In this document: positions 1 to 8,656 of the stretch, piece after piece | Numbering within the stretch: the stretch's first letter is position 1 | How the letters are laid out: each line of letters begins with the position of its first letter | Assembly (NCBI GenBank): GCA_910579225.1 | Contig: CAJTTI010000034.1 | Span: forward strand, 1-28,270 | DNA: 28,270 bases | Reading direction: 5' to 3' | From: an uncultured Lachnospiraceae bacterium | GTDB lineage: Bacteria; Bacillota; Clostridia; Lachnospirales; Lachnospiraceae | Notes under the pieces: generated by a model | What the model saw: the letters and a program-made list of their open reading frames with translations, nothing else | What the model was told of the DNA's origin: nothing | Databases searched by the model: none | Made by a program: the position numbers and the translations under genes

Positions 1-1
1 G

Positions 2-97
2 ATGTACGCTTCTCTGGACAGAGACAGCTATGCACAGATCGTTGACCAGGCAAAAATATTGTTTTTGGAGAAATATAATGAAAGTCTTGTTTATTGA
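2..97 (+). CDS. 3' end of an upstream gene (partial)
   Basis: An open frame enters from the left edge and stops with TGA at 95-97, giving at least 31 residues that end in KYNESLVY. It overlaps the first 20 bases of the next gene, and the Shine-Dalgarno of that gene (GGAG, 67-70) lies inside it, which is typical of a tightly packed operon. The charged, helical C-terminus would suit the last helix of a glycosyltransferase like its neighbours, but the fragment is too short to assign. The ATG at 2 may be internal rather than a start. Confidence 0.5.
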   Translation: MYASLDRDSYAQIVDQAKILFLEKYNESLVY

Positions 98-1241
98 ATG
101 GGAAAGTTTTGGAAATGGTGATATAAAAGATGCATTTACGGAAGAAGGACACAGTGTAATTTGTTTTCCTTTTACTCTTGAAGGAAAGCTTCGCCACGAC
201 CCGGAGGTGGAGGCGCAGCTGTCTTTAGCGCTGCACAGAGAAGGACCACATATTGTCTTTTCTTTTAATTATTTTCCGGTAATCTCTAAAGTATGTCAGA
301 AGGAGGGTATCAGATATATCTCCTGGGTCTATGACAGTCCCTGTGTTTTGTTGTATTCTTATACCACTTTGAATTCCTGTAATTGTATCTATGTATTCGA
401 CAGGGAACTTTACCAGGAATTTCATGACGGCGGGATTCAGACTGTACACTATATGCCGCTGGCAGCAAATACAAGACGGCTGGATGAGAAGAATGCGGCT
501 CTGGGGGATTCCTTTCTCTATGATGTGTCCTTTGTCGGATCGTTGTATGTGGAACGGTGGAACTATTTTGACAAGATGGCCGCCGGACTTCCTGACTATG
601 CCAGAGGATATCTGGATGCGCTTATGGTCGCACAGTCCAAAGTGCAGGGGGTTAATTTCATTCAGGATCTTTTGAATCCGGTTATGGGGGAGCTGTATCA
701 GGCCTTTCCTATGGAGACAAATGAAGACGGGATTGAACCGAAGGAATACTTTTATGCGCAGTATGTGATCAACCGGAAGCTCACCGCGTGGGAGCGGATT
801 GATCTGCTGATGTCTGCGGCCAGAAACTGCAAGGTGGATCTTTTTACTTATGATCAGAGCTTTCAGGCGCCGAATCTGCAGAATCACGGCAAGGCGGATT
901 ACAGAGAGGAGATGCCGCAGATCTTCAGACAGAGCAAGATCAATCTGAATATTTCTCTTCGTAGCATTAAAAGCGGGATACCCCTTCGGGCTTTTGATAT
1001 TATGGGAAGCGGCGGATTTTTGCTCAGCAATTATCAGGCCGATTTTCTGGAACTGTTTGTACCGGGAGAAGATTTTGAAGTTTATGGAAGCAAGGAAGAA
1101 TATCTGCAGAAAATAGATTATTATCTGAGACATGAAGAAGAACGAAAAGCTATTGCCAGAAACGGACACGATAAAGTAGCGGCAGGTCATACCTTCCGTC
1201 ATCGGGTACGTGAGATGATGGATTTGCTGGGGGACAGGTAG
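78..1241 (+). CDS. CgeB-like GT-B glycosyltransferase
   Basis: A predicted cytoplasmic glycosyltransferase of 387 residues. I chose the ATG at 78 because GGAG at 67-70 is well spaced; the open frame extends further upstream to 30 but has no ribosome site there. The N-terminal half (MKVLFIEWESFGNGD, then SWVYDSPC around residue 85) resembles the Rossmann lobe of CgeB/DUF3880 proteins. The C-terminal part, with SLRSIKSGIPLRAFDIMGSG and then FLLSNYQ and FVPGEDFEVY, matches the glycosyl-transferase family 1 C-lobe of CgeB, which binds the nucleotide-sugar. CgeB modifies spore coat in Bacillus; in clostridial flagellar islands related proteins are common beside flagellin-modification genes. The start codon of the next gene directly follows its stop, so the two are cotranslated. 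Donor and acceptor cannot be read from the sequence. Confidence 0.82.
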   Translation: MKVLFIEWESFGNGDIKDAFTEEGHSVICFPFTLEGKLRHDPEVEAQLSLALHREGPHIVFSFNYFPVISKVCQKEGIRYISWVYDSPCVLLYSYTTLNSCNCIYVFDRELYQEFHDGGIQTVHYMPLAANTRRLDEKNAALGDSFLYDVSFVGSLYVERWNYFDKMAAGLPDYARGYLDALMVAQSKVQGVNFIQDLLNPVMGELYQAFPMETNEDGIEPKEYFYAQYVINRKLTAWERIDLLMSAARNCKVDLFTYDQSFQAPNLQNHGKADYREEMPQIFRQSKINLNISLRSIKSGIPLRAFDIMGSGGFLLSNYQADFLELFVPGEDFEVYGSKEEYLQKIDYYLRHEEERKAIARNGHDKVAAGHTFRHRVREMMDLLGDR

Positions 1242-2273
1242 ATGAAAGCGATCAGTGTTATCATACCATGTTATAATGTGGATGCTTATCTTGACAGATG
1301 CCTGACCTCCGTGGTCTCCCAGACCATAGGGACAGAGAATCTGGAGATTATCTGTATAGATGATGCTTCCTCGGATGGCACCTGGGAACGGCTGAAAGTA
1401 TGGGAGAGACAGTATCCGGATCATATCCTTTTGATCCGGCAGGAGATGAACCGCCGGCAGGGAGCAGCCAGAAATATTGGACTGACATATGCGTCGGCGG
1501 ACTGGGTTGCCTTCGTGGATGCGGATGACTGGCTGGAACCGGATTATCTGGAGCAGCTTTATAAACCCGCCATGGAATATCCCTGTGACGTGGTCTGTTG
1601 TGGGGAGGTGCGGGATTTCTCGGATGCACTTTCTTATCTTGATGAGAAGACCAGGGAAGCCGGGCAGGACCGGTATATTGTAACAGAAACGGAAGAGGCA
1701 AGAAAGTATATGATCACAAGTCTTGCAGGGGGCGAAGCAGTATGGGGAAAACTTGTACGCAGGAAGACGCTTCTGGAAGCGCAGATTTGTTTTCCGGAAG
1801 ATCTGGTCTACGAAGATATGTACTGGCATACGATGCTGCATATCTATGCATCCGGATTCTATGTGGTGAATAAAAAGCTGTATCATTATTTTGCCAATTA
1901 TCAGTCCACAGCCCTTTCCATGAATGAAACATGGCATATGGACTGGCTTACGGTGCAGGTGGAGAAATGGGCGGAATACCGTCGCCGTGGCCTTCTGGAG
2001 CGCTATAGGGAAGAACTGGAGTTCGATTGTCTTCGCGATGCGGTTGGTTTTCTGAAGCTGATTGTTCTGCGGTATGAAGAACCGCCCTTTTCATTCTTTC
2101 AGCTGGGAAGGACCCTGATCAGGGGGATGGTGCCTGATTACAGAGCGAATCCGTATCTGGTGCACTTTACAGACTTTTATCGTGCGCTTCTGGAGGCGCT
2201 CTATGTACCTGTGGGGCGGACAGAATTCGAGGAGATTGCGAGGCAGGCGAGAAGATATTGGGGTGAGAGATAA
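1242..2273 (+). CDS. Family 2 glycosyltransferase
   Basis: A GT-A glycosyltransferase of 343 residues. The N-terminus (ISVIIPCYNVDAYLDRCL) is the classic GT2 nucleotide-binding strand and helix, IDDASSDGT at 39-47 is the second conserved strand, and FVDADDW around residues 91-97 carries the DxD metal and UDP-binding motif (D93, D95). The acceptor-binding C-terminal half has no transmembrane segment, so this is a soluble enzyme and not a membrane polymerising synthase. The ATG lies immediately after the TAG of the CgeB-like gene, with GGGGGACAGG as ribosome site inside that gene. It probably adds one sugar in the same glycan pathway; specificity is unknown. Confidence 0.88.
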   Translation: MKAISVIIPCYNVDAYLDRCLTSVVSQTIGTENLEIICIDDASSDGTWERLKVWERQYPDHILLIRQEMNRRQGAARNIGLTYASADWVAFVDADDWLEPDYLEQLYKPAMEYPCDVVCCGEVRDFSDALSYLDEKTREAGQDRYIVTETEEARKYMITSLAGGEAVWGKLVRRKTLLEAQICFPEDLVYEDMYWHTMLHIYASGFYVVNKKLYHYFANYQSTALSMNETWHMDWLTVQVEKWAEYRRRGLLERYREELEFDCLRDAVGFLKLIVLRYEEPPFSFFQLGRTLIRGMVPDYRANPYLVHFTDFYRALLEALYVPVGRTEFEEIARQARRYWGER

Positions 2274-2312
2274 ATATGCAGATCGTATATAGATAAGAAA
2301 GGACCAAAAGGC

Positions 2313-4169
2313 ATGAAAAAGCAGAAAAAATCGGGTATTTCTCAATGCATGATTGTAAAAAATGAAGAAAAGAATATAGAGCGGGCGCTGTCCTGGGGGA
2401 AGGGAATTGTAACAGAGCAGATTGTAGTGGATACGGGTTCTACAGATCGGACAGTGGAGATTGCCCGGAGGATGGGGGCAAAGGTTCATCATTTTCAGTG
2501 GATTGACGATTTTGCGGCGGCGAAGAATTATGCCATTGGCAAAGCGGAATGCGAATGGATTGCTTTTTTGGATGCAGATGAATATTTTACGCCGGAGGAT
2601 GCGAAGAAACTTCTTGGACATGTGAAAAGATTGCAGAATACTCCGTATGACGGGATATTGACCGGCCTTGTGAATCTGGATGATGAGGGGAAGGTGATGT
2701 CAGCGGACAGTCAGTTCCGTGTATTCCGGAATCGCCCTCATATTCGATATAAGAGAAGGATTCATGAACATCTGGTTTCCCTGGACGGCAGTATGGTCCA
2801 TGTGGCGGATGCAGTGGGAGAGTTGCCGATCTTTCATACCGGTTACGGGGATTTGATAAATAAAGAAAAGAATAAAAATGACAGAAATCTGAATCTGATA
2901 CAGGCAGAATTGGAGCAGTCTCCGGAGGACGGCGAGATGTGGGCGTATCTGGGAGAAGAGTATGATTCCAGGGGAGAGTATAAAGAAGCAGTGGAAGCGC
3001 TTCGCAAATCGGTCTCATTGATGCGGGAGCAGCTGGGAGAGTACGACATGAGAAGTGCCCGGACATTTTATCAGTTGCTCCGGATTTTGGCATTCCATAT
3101 GGAAGCGGATGAAAAGGATATTCTGGCAGTATATGAAAAAGCAACACAGCTGGTGCCAAAGGAGGCAGACTATGATTATGTGGTGGGCCGGTATTATGCC
3201 ATGGGAGGAAACTATCAGATGGCGGAAAAGCATCTGAAACGTGCCCTGGAGCTTCTGGAACACTATGGAAACAGCGGAAAATCTGCGGCGTTATCGGGGA
3301 GTCTTTTGGGGACTTATGATTTGCTGGCGGCATGCTGTTACAATAATGGGGAACTGGCGGAATGTGTCAGATATGCGACGATGCTTTTGAAGGAAAATCA
3401 TTATTTGCTGAATACCCTGGTGGTGCTTCTCTACGCATTCTGTAAAGATCCGCAGACTATGGAAAAAGGTGAAGCCGGGGCAGTGGCAGTGGCGTCATTT
3501 TTGGGAAGGTCGTTTTATGATTTCAATACATTGAAGGATCGTTTCTTTGTGCTGCGGGCAGCTGTACGGGTGGAATATCAGGATCTTGTCACAGTGATGA
3601 AAGGGTTGTTTACGCCGGAAGAGCTTGAAGTAGTCGAACAGGATCTGGCGCAGTGTGGGAAAGAGCGGAAGATGAAGTTGATTCTGTGCTGTCCCGGCGG
3701 AGAAGGTATTCATGCCTTTTCAAATCAGCTGGCAGAAGTATTGAAAAGCAGGGGGCATGAAGTATTTACATATAGTACTGGGAAAGAGGCTGAACAGACA
3801 ACGGGTTGGACAGAGAATCCGGAATCCTTGCCAGTGCAGGATGCAGACGCGGTCATCAGCTTTGAGGGGGAGGCCTGCAGAGAAGAAGCACAGATTGCGT
3901 TATGGAATCGCCACCGGATTGTAGTTGCCGAGATTCTGACGGATACTCCGCTCCATTTTGCATCTGTGTTGGAAAAGCATCCTGCAAACTATCTTTTGTT
4001 CTGCAGTAAACAGGAGCAAGCAGATTATGTGAAAGAGAATTATGGGAAAACCATATCAAATGTATCGGTTCTGCCTTGTACGGATGGTGTAACGGCTGCA
4101 TATGCAGACCGGTTTTTGAAGGCAATTGCCGGGGCACGCTCAAAAGTGGAAGATATGATTGCTCTATAG
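2313..4169 (+). CDS. GT2 glycosyltransferase with TPR repeats and a GT-B-like half-domain
   Basis: A three-part protein of 618 residues. Residues 9-100 form a GT2 core: SQCMIVKNEEKNIERAL, VVDTGSTDRT (38-47), WIDDFAAAKNYAI and the DxD motif FLDADEY (D87, D89). This is the SunS/WaaE-like subgroup that often glycosylates proteins or lipid cores. Residues about 205-360 are helical TPR-like repeats (for example YLGEEYDSRGEYKEAVEALR), as often found in protein-acting transferases. From residue 454 (MKLILCCPGGEGIHAF) a Rossmann-like domain starts, with DTPLHF and NYLLFC resembling the N-lobe of the CgeB-like enzyme upstream, but no matching C-lobe follows. AAAGGA precedes the ATG at 2313. It is last in the operon, before a strong hairpin. 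Flagellin is a plausible acceptor by context only. Confidence 0.83.
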   Translation: MKKQKKSGISQCMIVKNEEKNIERALSWGKGIVTEQIVVDTGSTDRTVEIARRMGAKVHHFQWIDDFAAAKNYAIGKAECEWIAFLDADEYFTPEDAKKLLGHVKRLQNTPYDGILTGLVNLDDEGKVMSADSQFRVFRNRPHIRYKRRIHEHLVSLDGSMVHVADAVGELPIFHTGYGDLINKEKNKNDRNLNLIQAELEQSPEDGEMWAYLGEEYDSRGEYKEAVEALRKSVSLMREQLGEYDMRSARTFYQLLRILAFHMEADEKDILAVYEKATQLVPKEADYDYVVGRYYAMGGNYQMAEKHLKRALELLEHYGNSGKSAALSGSLLGTYDLLAACCYNNGELAECVRYATMLLKENHYLLNTLVVLLYAFCKDPQTMEKGEAGAVAVASFLGRSFYDFNTLKDRFFVLRAAVRVEYQDLVTVMKGLFTPEELEVVEQDLAQCGKERKMKLILCCPGGEGIHAFSNQLAEVLKSRGHEVFTYSTGKEAEQTTGWTENPESLPVQDADAVISFEGEACREEAQIALWNRHRIVVAEILTDTPLHFASVLEKHPANYLLFCSKQEQADYVKENYGKTISNVSVLPCTDGVTAAYADRFLKAIAGARSKVEDMIAL

Positions 4170-4181
4170 AGGCAGAAAGGT

Positions 4182-4280
4182 CAAATATCGGATGGATTCT
4201 GTTCTGGCATAGAAAAAAGCGTATAAAATCTGCTGATACTCCGCAGATTTTATACGCTTTTCTGACAAATATCGGATGGA
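4182..4280. repeat. 15-bp direct repeats flanking the terminator hairpin
   Basis: CAAATATCGGATGGA occurs at 4182-4196 and again at 4266-4280, 84 bases apart, on either side of the perfect hairpin. Both copies run on into a related TTCT, the second after a three-base insertion. This is what the sequence shows. A small duplication or an old miniature-element insertion could produce it. Confidence 0.75.
4215..4261. terminator. Bidirectional hairpin terminator between convergent genes
   Basis: A perfect 19-bp inverted repeat (4215-4233 with 4243-4261, arms AAAAGCGTATAAAATCTGC and its complement) encloses a 9-base loop. The arms start with A's and end with T's, so either strand gives a stem followed by U residues. 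It lies between the convergent glycosyltransferase operon and the ComFB gene and could terminate both. Confidence 0.82.
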
Positions 4281-4304
4281 AGATTCTTTCCTAAGACATT
4301 CTTT

Positions 4305-4979
4305 TTACCTGGAATGATGTGGTGTCTCCCGCACGATAGCGCAGGCTTTGCTGAGCTCTGTTAACATGGAAATCTTAAACTTATTCTCATAGTAATTGAG
4401 AACCGGAGAGAGAGAGGTCTTACTGATCACCACATATTTGGACGGGAGTGCAGTCAGAGTCAGAGCACACACGTCGGCTTTGCATCTTCTGCAGGTGCAG
4501 ACATTATACCTTTTCAGAAGTCCGTCCAGATCCTGCTGCATCAGGAGCTGCTCCATAACATTGAGGAAATGGAAGCCATCTTCCTCCTGTCTGCCGAAAG
4601 GACTGCGAAGCTCGGCGATGGTACTGTCGTCAGCAGGCGGGAGAGTCCCGGTCTGTGGTGCTGGGGCCTGAACTTCTGCAGGTTCTTCGGCAGTGCTCGT
4701 ATCAGGAGTAATATCCGGTTGGGAAACCGATGCGGACGCGGCAGTCTCTTCCTCGAAGGCCTCGTCTGTCTCCTGGGGGACTTCCTGTCCAAGCTCTTCA
4801 GACAGACTGTTTAAGATCTCCTGGGAAAGCCGGTCATTGCGGCTGGCCTCATCCACCACGGTCACTTTTTTAGGGATGGTGGTTCTGGCGGATGCGCCTG
4901 CTGTGCTTCCTGTTTCAGAAGAGGTTCCATTTGTGAGAAGATCAAGTACATGTGAAGTTTTATTAGTTTTCTTAGCCAT
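4305..4979 (-). CDS. ComFB-domain protein (candidate c-di-GMP receptor)
   Basis: A two-part protein of 224 residues. The first 130 or so residues are low-complexity, rich in Ser, Thr, Glu and Pro, and likely disordered. The C-terminal 85 form a ComFB domain: LNVMEQLLMQQDLDGLL, then the cysteine cluster CTCRRCKADV, then ALPSKYVV, in the family order (NVMExL, CxCxxCxxDV, LPxKYVV). ComFB was named from a Bacillus competence operon, and members in cyanobacteria and Bacillus have been reported to bind cyclic di-GMP. Here there are no competence genes: its start overlaps the end of the ParA gene by 8 bases, so the two are translationally coupled. I infer a partner or adaptor for that ATPase. The long disordered N-terminus could be the contact region. 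Confidence 0.8.
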   Translation of the reverse strand: MAKKTNKTSHVLDLLTNGTSSETGSTAGASARTTIPKKVTVVDEASRNDRLSQEILNSLSEELGQEVPQETDEAFEEETAASASVSQPDITPDTSTAEEPAEVQAPAPQTGTLPPADDSTIAELRSPFGRQEEDGFHFLNVMEQLLMQQDLDGLLKRYNVCTCRRCKADVCALTLTALPSKYVVISKTSLSPVLNYYENKFKISMLTELSKACAIVRETPHHSR

Positions 4980-5766
4980 TATCAGCTGCCTCCTTGTTTA
5001 AGTCTAATTGGATCTCCGGTGCGATCTCCCGGATAAATTCCAGATAGTCCAAAACGGCTCCGGAATTGATATTGTATGTGAAGATGCTCTCGCCATGGGC
5101 GGGAGCCTCCGCGATCGCCACGCCGGGCCGGATCTTGGTCTGAAATACTTTTGAATCGATCTGGACTGCCAATTGATTAGCCATGTCCAGTACGTCGCGG
5201 GCCAGAAGCGTCCGTTTGTTGAACCGGTTAAGCAGGATCCCCAACACATGGAGATTCGGATTCAGAGAGCTTCGTACCGATTCGATGGTTTCCTTGAGCT
5301 GTGCCAGCCCCACCAGGCTCAGAATATCGGACGCCATGGGAATGATCAGGTGATCGGAAGTGGCGTAGGCGTTGACCGTCAAAAGGTTCAGCGCCGGCGG
5401 CGTATCAATGATCACATAATCATACTGGTCGATGATGGGTGCAATGGCATTCTTTAAAATATACTCACGCCTGCCTGGGATATTCTCCAGGCCATTGCTG
5501 CTCAGGCTGATATCGGATACCAGAAGATCGCAGGTCTCGCTCTCGATCAGTGCTTCCTGAACCGGAACAGAGCCATTCAGGACGTCCAGAATGGTGTAGC
5601 GGCTTTCTGTGCCGCCGCCGAGGCAGAACCCCAGATTGCCCTGAGGGTCCAGATCAATGCCAAGTACTCTTCTGCCCGTCATGGAGATCCCGGAGGCCAG
5701 CGCTGCGGATGTGGTGGTCTTACCCACGCCGCCTTTCTGGTTTGAAACGGTAATAGTAATAGCCAA
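4972..5766 (-). CDS. ParA/Soj-family partitioning ATPase
   Basis: A deviant Walker-type ATPase of 264 residues. The start (MAITITVSNQ followed by KGGVGKTTTS) has the signature lysine K11 and the catalytic K16. The A' motif GIDLDPQGNLG (36-46) and Walker B VIIDTPPALN (118-127) are intact, so it should dimerise with ATP and bind DNA or membrane. There is no ParB gene or obvious parS beside it, and the C-terminus lacks a clear MinD/FlhG amphipathic membrane helix, so it is nearer Soj than FlhG. It is followed by and overlaps the ComFB-domain gene, and is divergent from fliD. The likely role is placing or counting a polar structure such as flagella or chemoreceptors, or regulating them; chromosome segregation is less likely given the missing ParB. 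Confidence 0.88.
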   Translation of the reverse strand: MAITITVSNQKGGVGKTTTSAALASGISMTGRRVLGIDLDPQGNLGFCLGGGTESRYTILDVLNGSVPVQEALIESETCDLLVSDISLSSNGLENIPGRREYILKNAIAPIIDQYDYVIIDTPPALNLLTVNAYATSDHLIIPMASDILSLVGLAQLKETIESVRSSLNPNLHVLGILLNRFNKRTLLARDVLDMANQLAVQIDSKVFQTKIRPGVAIAEAPAHGESIFTYNINSGAVLDYLEFIREIAPEIQLDLNKEAADNG

Positions 5767-5815
5767 AACTGTACCTCCAAAATGATGAAAAAGTAAAAAT
5801 GATTTTCCAAAGTAT

Positions 5816-5842
5816 TAATTTTATTATACAACATGTCGATAA
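5816..5842 (+). promoter_or_regulatory. Possible sigma-28 (SigD-type) promoter, distal, for fliD
   Basis: TAAT at 5816-5819, a 15-base spacer and GTCGATAA at 5835-5842. The SigD consensus is TAAA, 14-16 bases, GCCGATAT. The same TAAT-N15-GTCGATA combination occurs before the FliK-like gene at 16265. It is about 195 bases upstream of the fliD start and overlaps the divergent parA promoter region. Confidence 0.45.
5823..5828 (-). promoter_or_regulatory. Possible -10 element of the parA operon
   Basis: On the minus strand a perfect TATAAT (5828 to 5823) lies 57 bases before the parA start. No good TTGACA is found 16-18 bases upstream, so this is a -10-only call. Confidence 0.4.
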
Positions 5843-5901
5843 ATAAGTATAGATAAAAAATGATTTTTTTCAAAGCATAAAAAGGAACAGCTGCTGTTCG
5901 C

Positions 5902-5928
5902 TATCAGAGTTGGATCATGCGCCGATAT
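5902..5928 (+). promoter_or_regulatory. Possible sigma-28 promoter, proximal, for fliD
   Basis: GCCGATAT at 5921-5928 matches the SigD -10 consensus exactly. The element 15 bases upstream (TATC, 5902-5905) is a poor -35. It is about 110 bases before the fliD ATG. Confidence 0.55.
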
Positions 5929-6038
5929 AGTGGACAGTAACTGTGAGCAACAATGGAACGGTCGCGGGAACTGCGGAAGAGGGAACTGAGAGCGCAGCAA
6001 AATGCGGCCGTGTGTGAAGTGAAAGGAGAGAACAGGAT

Positions 6039-8597
6039 ATGGCAAGTTTATCAAGTACAGGCAGCGTATCAGGTTCGAGCAGTCTGGGCAATACGTCCCT
6101 GCGCGGATTCGGAGGTATGGTATCCGGTATCAACCGTGATGAGATCATCGAAGCGATGACCTTGCATACCACCAACAAGATCGCGAATCAGAAGGCAGAT
6201 ATTACAAAGCTTCAATGGAAACAGGAGGCATACAGGAACCTTACCGATCAGATTCTGGATTTGTCGGACAAATATACCAGTTATTCATCTTCCAGCAGCC
6301 TCATTGATCCGACCACATTTGCCAAGAGTCTGATCACGGTGAACGGCCTGGACGAGGCTACCCGGTATGTGAAAGCGTCAGGTACTTCTTCTCTGGTAGA
6401 TAATGTGTCTCTGACGGCGGTGAAACAGCTGGCGACTGCTGCGGTACGTCAGTCCGCTGCGTATACCGGAGGAAGCCTGCAGACTTCCTTAGAAGATCTG
6501 GACGCAGACTGGACCTCTTCCAATCTGGAAGGGCGCAAACTGGTATTCGGAACCTACGAAGGCGACAAATTTAAGACGGTCAGCACGTTTGAGTTTAAGA
6601 GTACTTATACAGATACGGATGGTACAGTCAAGAATATTGATTATACTGGAAGTAATAAGGCGGAACTGGTCAGGCAGCTGAACCTGTCAATGGATGAACA
6701 GGATATAGATATGCAATTTACGCTGAAGGACGGAAAGATCGGACTTCAGGCAAAGACGTCGGGAAGCGATACGGAGAAGCTTGTGATCGCTGCCAATTCC
6801 ACGGCACTCAATGGACTGGGGTATGTAAAAGGTTCCGGAGGTGCAGATTATACCGGTGACAATAAGGATTATGATAAGAAAGGAATCTCCTTAGACGCAT
6901 TCAATGCAAACGTAACTGGGGAATTTGCAGATGCTTCTGTGAGTCCTGCTACCGGATTCTCTTACATGAAAGGACAGAAGCTGACCTTTACATATGACGG
7001 AACTGCCAAGTCCATCGACCTGATCACGGACGCGGATGCGAAGGAACTGGCGGAGCTGGAAAAAACGAATGGTCCGATGAGCAAAGAAGAGAAGATGACC
7101 TGGTTTGCGAATAAGCTGCAGGGCCGTCTGGATCAGGCGTTTGGCAAAGATGCGGTTAAGATTGGCGGCGACAGGGATGCTGACGGGAAGATTACTGCAT
7201 TGAATGGCGCGCTGTCTTTTTCCACAAAAGATGATTCTACCGTGTCCATTACATCCAATAATTCTGCTTTACTGAAGAATCTGGGGATTGTATACGGCGA
7301 GTCCAATAAGGTAAACCTGAACGGGAAGCTGAACCAGTCTGCGTTGGGGATTGATCTTTCCTCCGATCCGGAATATACAAAAAACGGAGAAGCTTATCTT
7401 AAGATCAATGGTGTGGAGATCAAGGGAATCAATGCAGATAGCAGCATTAAAGATATCATAACCAAGATCAATAATTCCAAGGCTGGTGTCAAAGCGACTT
7501 ACCTGGATGCAACCGGTCAGTTTATGCTGGTTACCAACGAGACGGGCGAGGGCAGAGAGATCAATCTGGATTCCAAACTTGCACAGGATTTGTTTGGACA
7601 GAAGAACGCAGCGGGAGATTATGAGGCTGATCTGGGTGTTACCAACGGAAAGAATGCACTGGTCTCTGTCAGCTATGGCAACGGAGTTACTGTGGATCTG
7701 GAGCGTTCTTCCAATACTTTCAATCTGGAAGGCATGAGTGTCACGGTATCCGGCGTGTTCGGCGGCAACTGGAAGACAGATGCGGACGGCAATAAAGTAC
7801 AGGGTGCAGACGGCAAAGATATATGGGAGTATGATTCTGCAGAGACGGTTACTTTTAGTGCCAGGGCAGATGTGGATAAGGTAACGGAGAAAGTGAAGGG
7901 CTTCTTCGAAGACTTTAACAAGCTGGTAAAGGACATCAATTCCCAGGTGACCACGCGTCCGGACAGCAGTTATAAGCCTCTGACAGATGAGCAGAAAGCG
8001 GAGATGGATGAGACGTCCATTGAGAACTGGGAGAAGAAAGCAAAAGAAGGGCTTCTGTATAACGATGCCACGATTCGCGGGCTGAGTATGGATGTGCAGG
8101 CTGTCTTTACCAATATGCTGAGCAATGGAGCCAGCTTTGAAGATCTGGAGAAGATCGGAATCACGTATTCAGAGGATGAGAAGGACGGCGGCGTACTTAT
8201 CTTTAACGAGGATAAGTTCCGTGAAGCTATGGAGAGTGATCCGGAACTGGTGTCCGATATCTTTACAGGCGGCGGCAATGTGAAGAAAGGTCTGATGACA
8301 ATTGTGGATGAGACCTTCACGCCTTATGCTACCAGGTATGCCTCCAAGAATGCCAGCGGTAATTCTTCCGGTTCCTATGGTCAGCTGATCGAGATTGCCG
8401 GAACGGAGAAGAAGCCGACTACTATGATTAATAATCAGATCTACAATCAGCTGAAGCAGATGAATGATGCGCTTGCAGTGCTCCAGGACAGACTGAAAGT
8501 GGAACAGGATCGGTATATTTCACAGTTTTCCTATATGGAAAGTATGATCAACCAGTTCAACAGTCAGGCCAGCTATCTGTCTCAGATCACAGGGTAA
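6039..8597 (+). CDS. fliD: Flagellar hook-associated protein 2 (filament cap)
   Basis: The filament cap protein that folds flagellin monomers at the growing tip; it is exported through the flagellar type III system, so no Sec signal is expected. The N-terminus carries the family signature (FGGMVSGINRDEIIEAM near residue 24, then a coiled-coil with KLQWKQEAYRNL). The C-terminus has the matching coiled-coil (LQDRLKVEQDRYISQFSYME) and ends with SYLSQITG. At 852 residues it is long for FliD (about 450-700); the extra length lies in the variable, surface-exposed middle domains, rich in Ser, Thr, Asp and Lys. Ribosome site AAAGGAGAG at 6022-6030. It heads the fliD-fliS-fliT operon. The end of the protein shows IGITYSEDEKDGG in the place of the FliD_C glycine-aspartate turn. 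Confidence 0.95.
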   Translation: MASLSSTGSVSGSSSLGNTSLRGFGGMVSGINRDEIIEAMTLHTTNKIANQKADITKLQWKQEAYRNLTDQILDLSDKYTSYSSSSSLIDPTTFAKSLITVNGLDEATRYVKASGTSSLVDNVSLTAVKQLATAAVRQSAAYTGGSLQTSLEDLDADWTSSNLEGRKLVFGTYEGDKFKTVSTFEFKSTYTDTDGTVKNIDYTGSNKAELVRQLNLSMDEQDIDMQFTLKDGKIGLQAKTSGSDTEKLVIAANSTALNGLGYVKGSGGADYTGDNKDYDKKGISLDAFNANVTGEFADASVSPATGFSYMKGQKLTFTYDGTAKSIDLITDADAKELAELEKTNGPMSKEEKMTWFANKLQGRLDQAFGKDAVKIGGDRDADGKITALNGALSFSTKDDSTVSITSNNSALLKNLGIVYGESNKVNLNGKLNQSALGIDLSSDPEYTKNGEAYLKINGVEIKGINADSSIKDIITKINNSKAGVKATYLDATGQFMLVTNETGEGREINLDSKLAQDLFGQKNAAGDYEADLGVTNGKNALVSVSYGNGVTVDLERSSNTFNLEGMSVTVSGVFGGNWKTDADGNKVQGADGKDIWEYDSAETVTFSARADVDKVTEKVKGFFEDFNKLVKDINSQVTTRPDSSYKPLTDEQKAEMDETSIENWEKKAKEGLLYNDATIRGLSMDVQAVFTNMLSNGASFEDLEKIGITYSEDEKDGGVLIFNEDKFREAMESDPELVSDIFTGGGNVKKGLMTIVDETFTPYATRYASKNASGNSSGSYGQLIEIAGTEKKPTTMINNQIYNQLKQMNDALAVLQDRLKVEQDRYISQFSYMESMINQFNSQASYLSQITG

Positions 8598-8656
8598 TGG
8601 AACCAAGAGACACGCTTCAGGAGTTTGCAGAAAATCTATTGGAGGATGGAATTTAA

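Noticed and set aside
225..1937. Long open frame (570 codons) on the minus strand
   Set aside because: It is antisense to two clear glycosyltransferases, with Ile/His/Arg-rich text typical of a reverse-frame shadow and no ribosome site or family motif.
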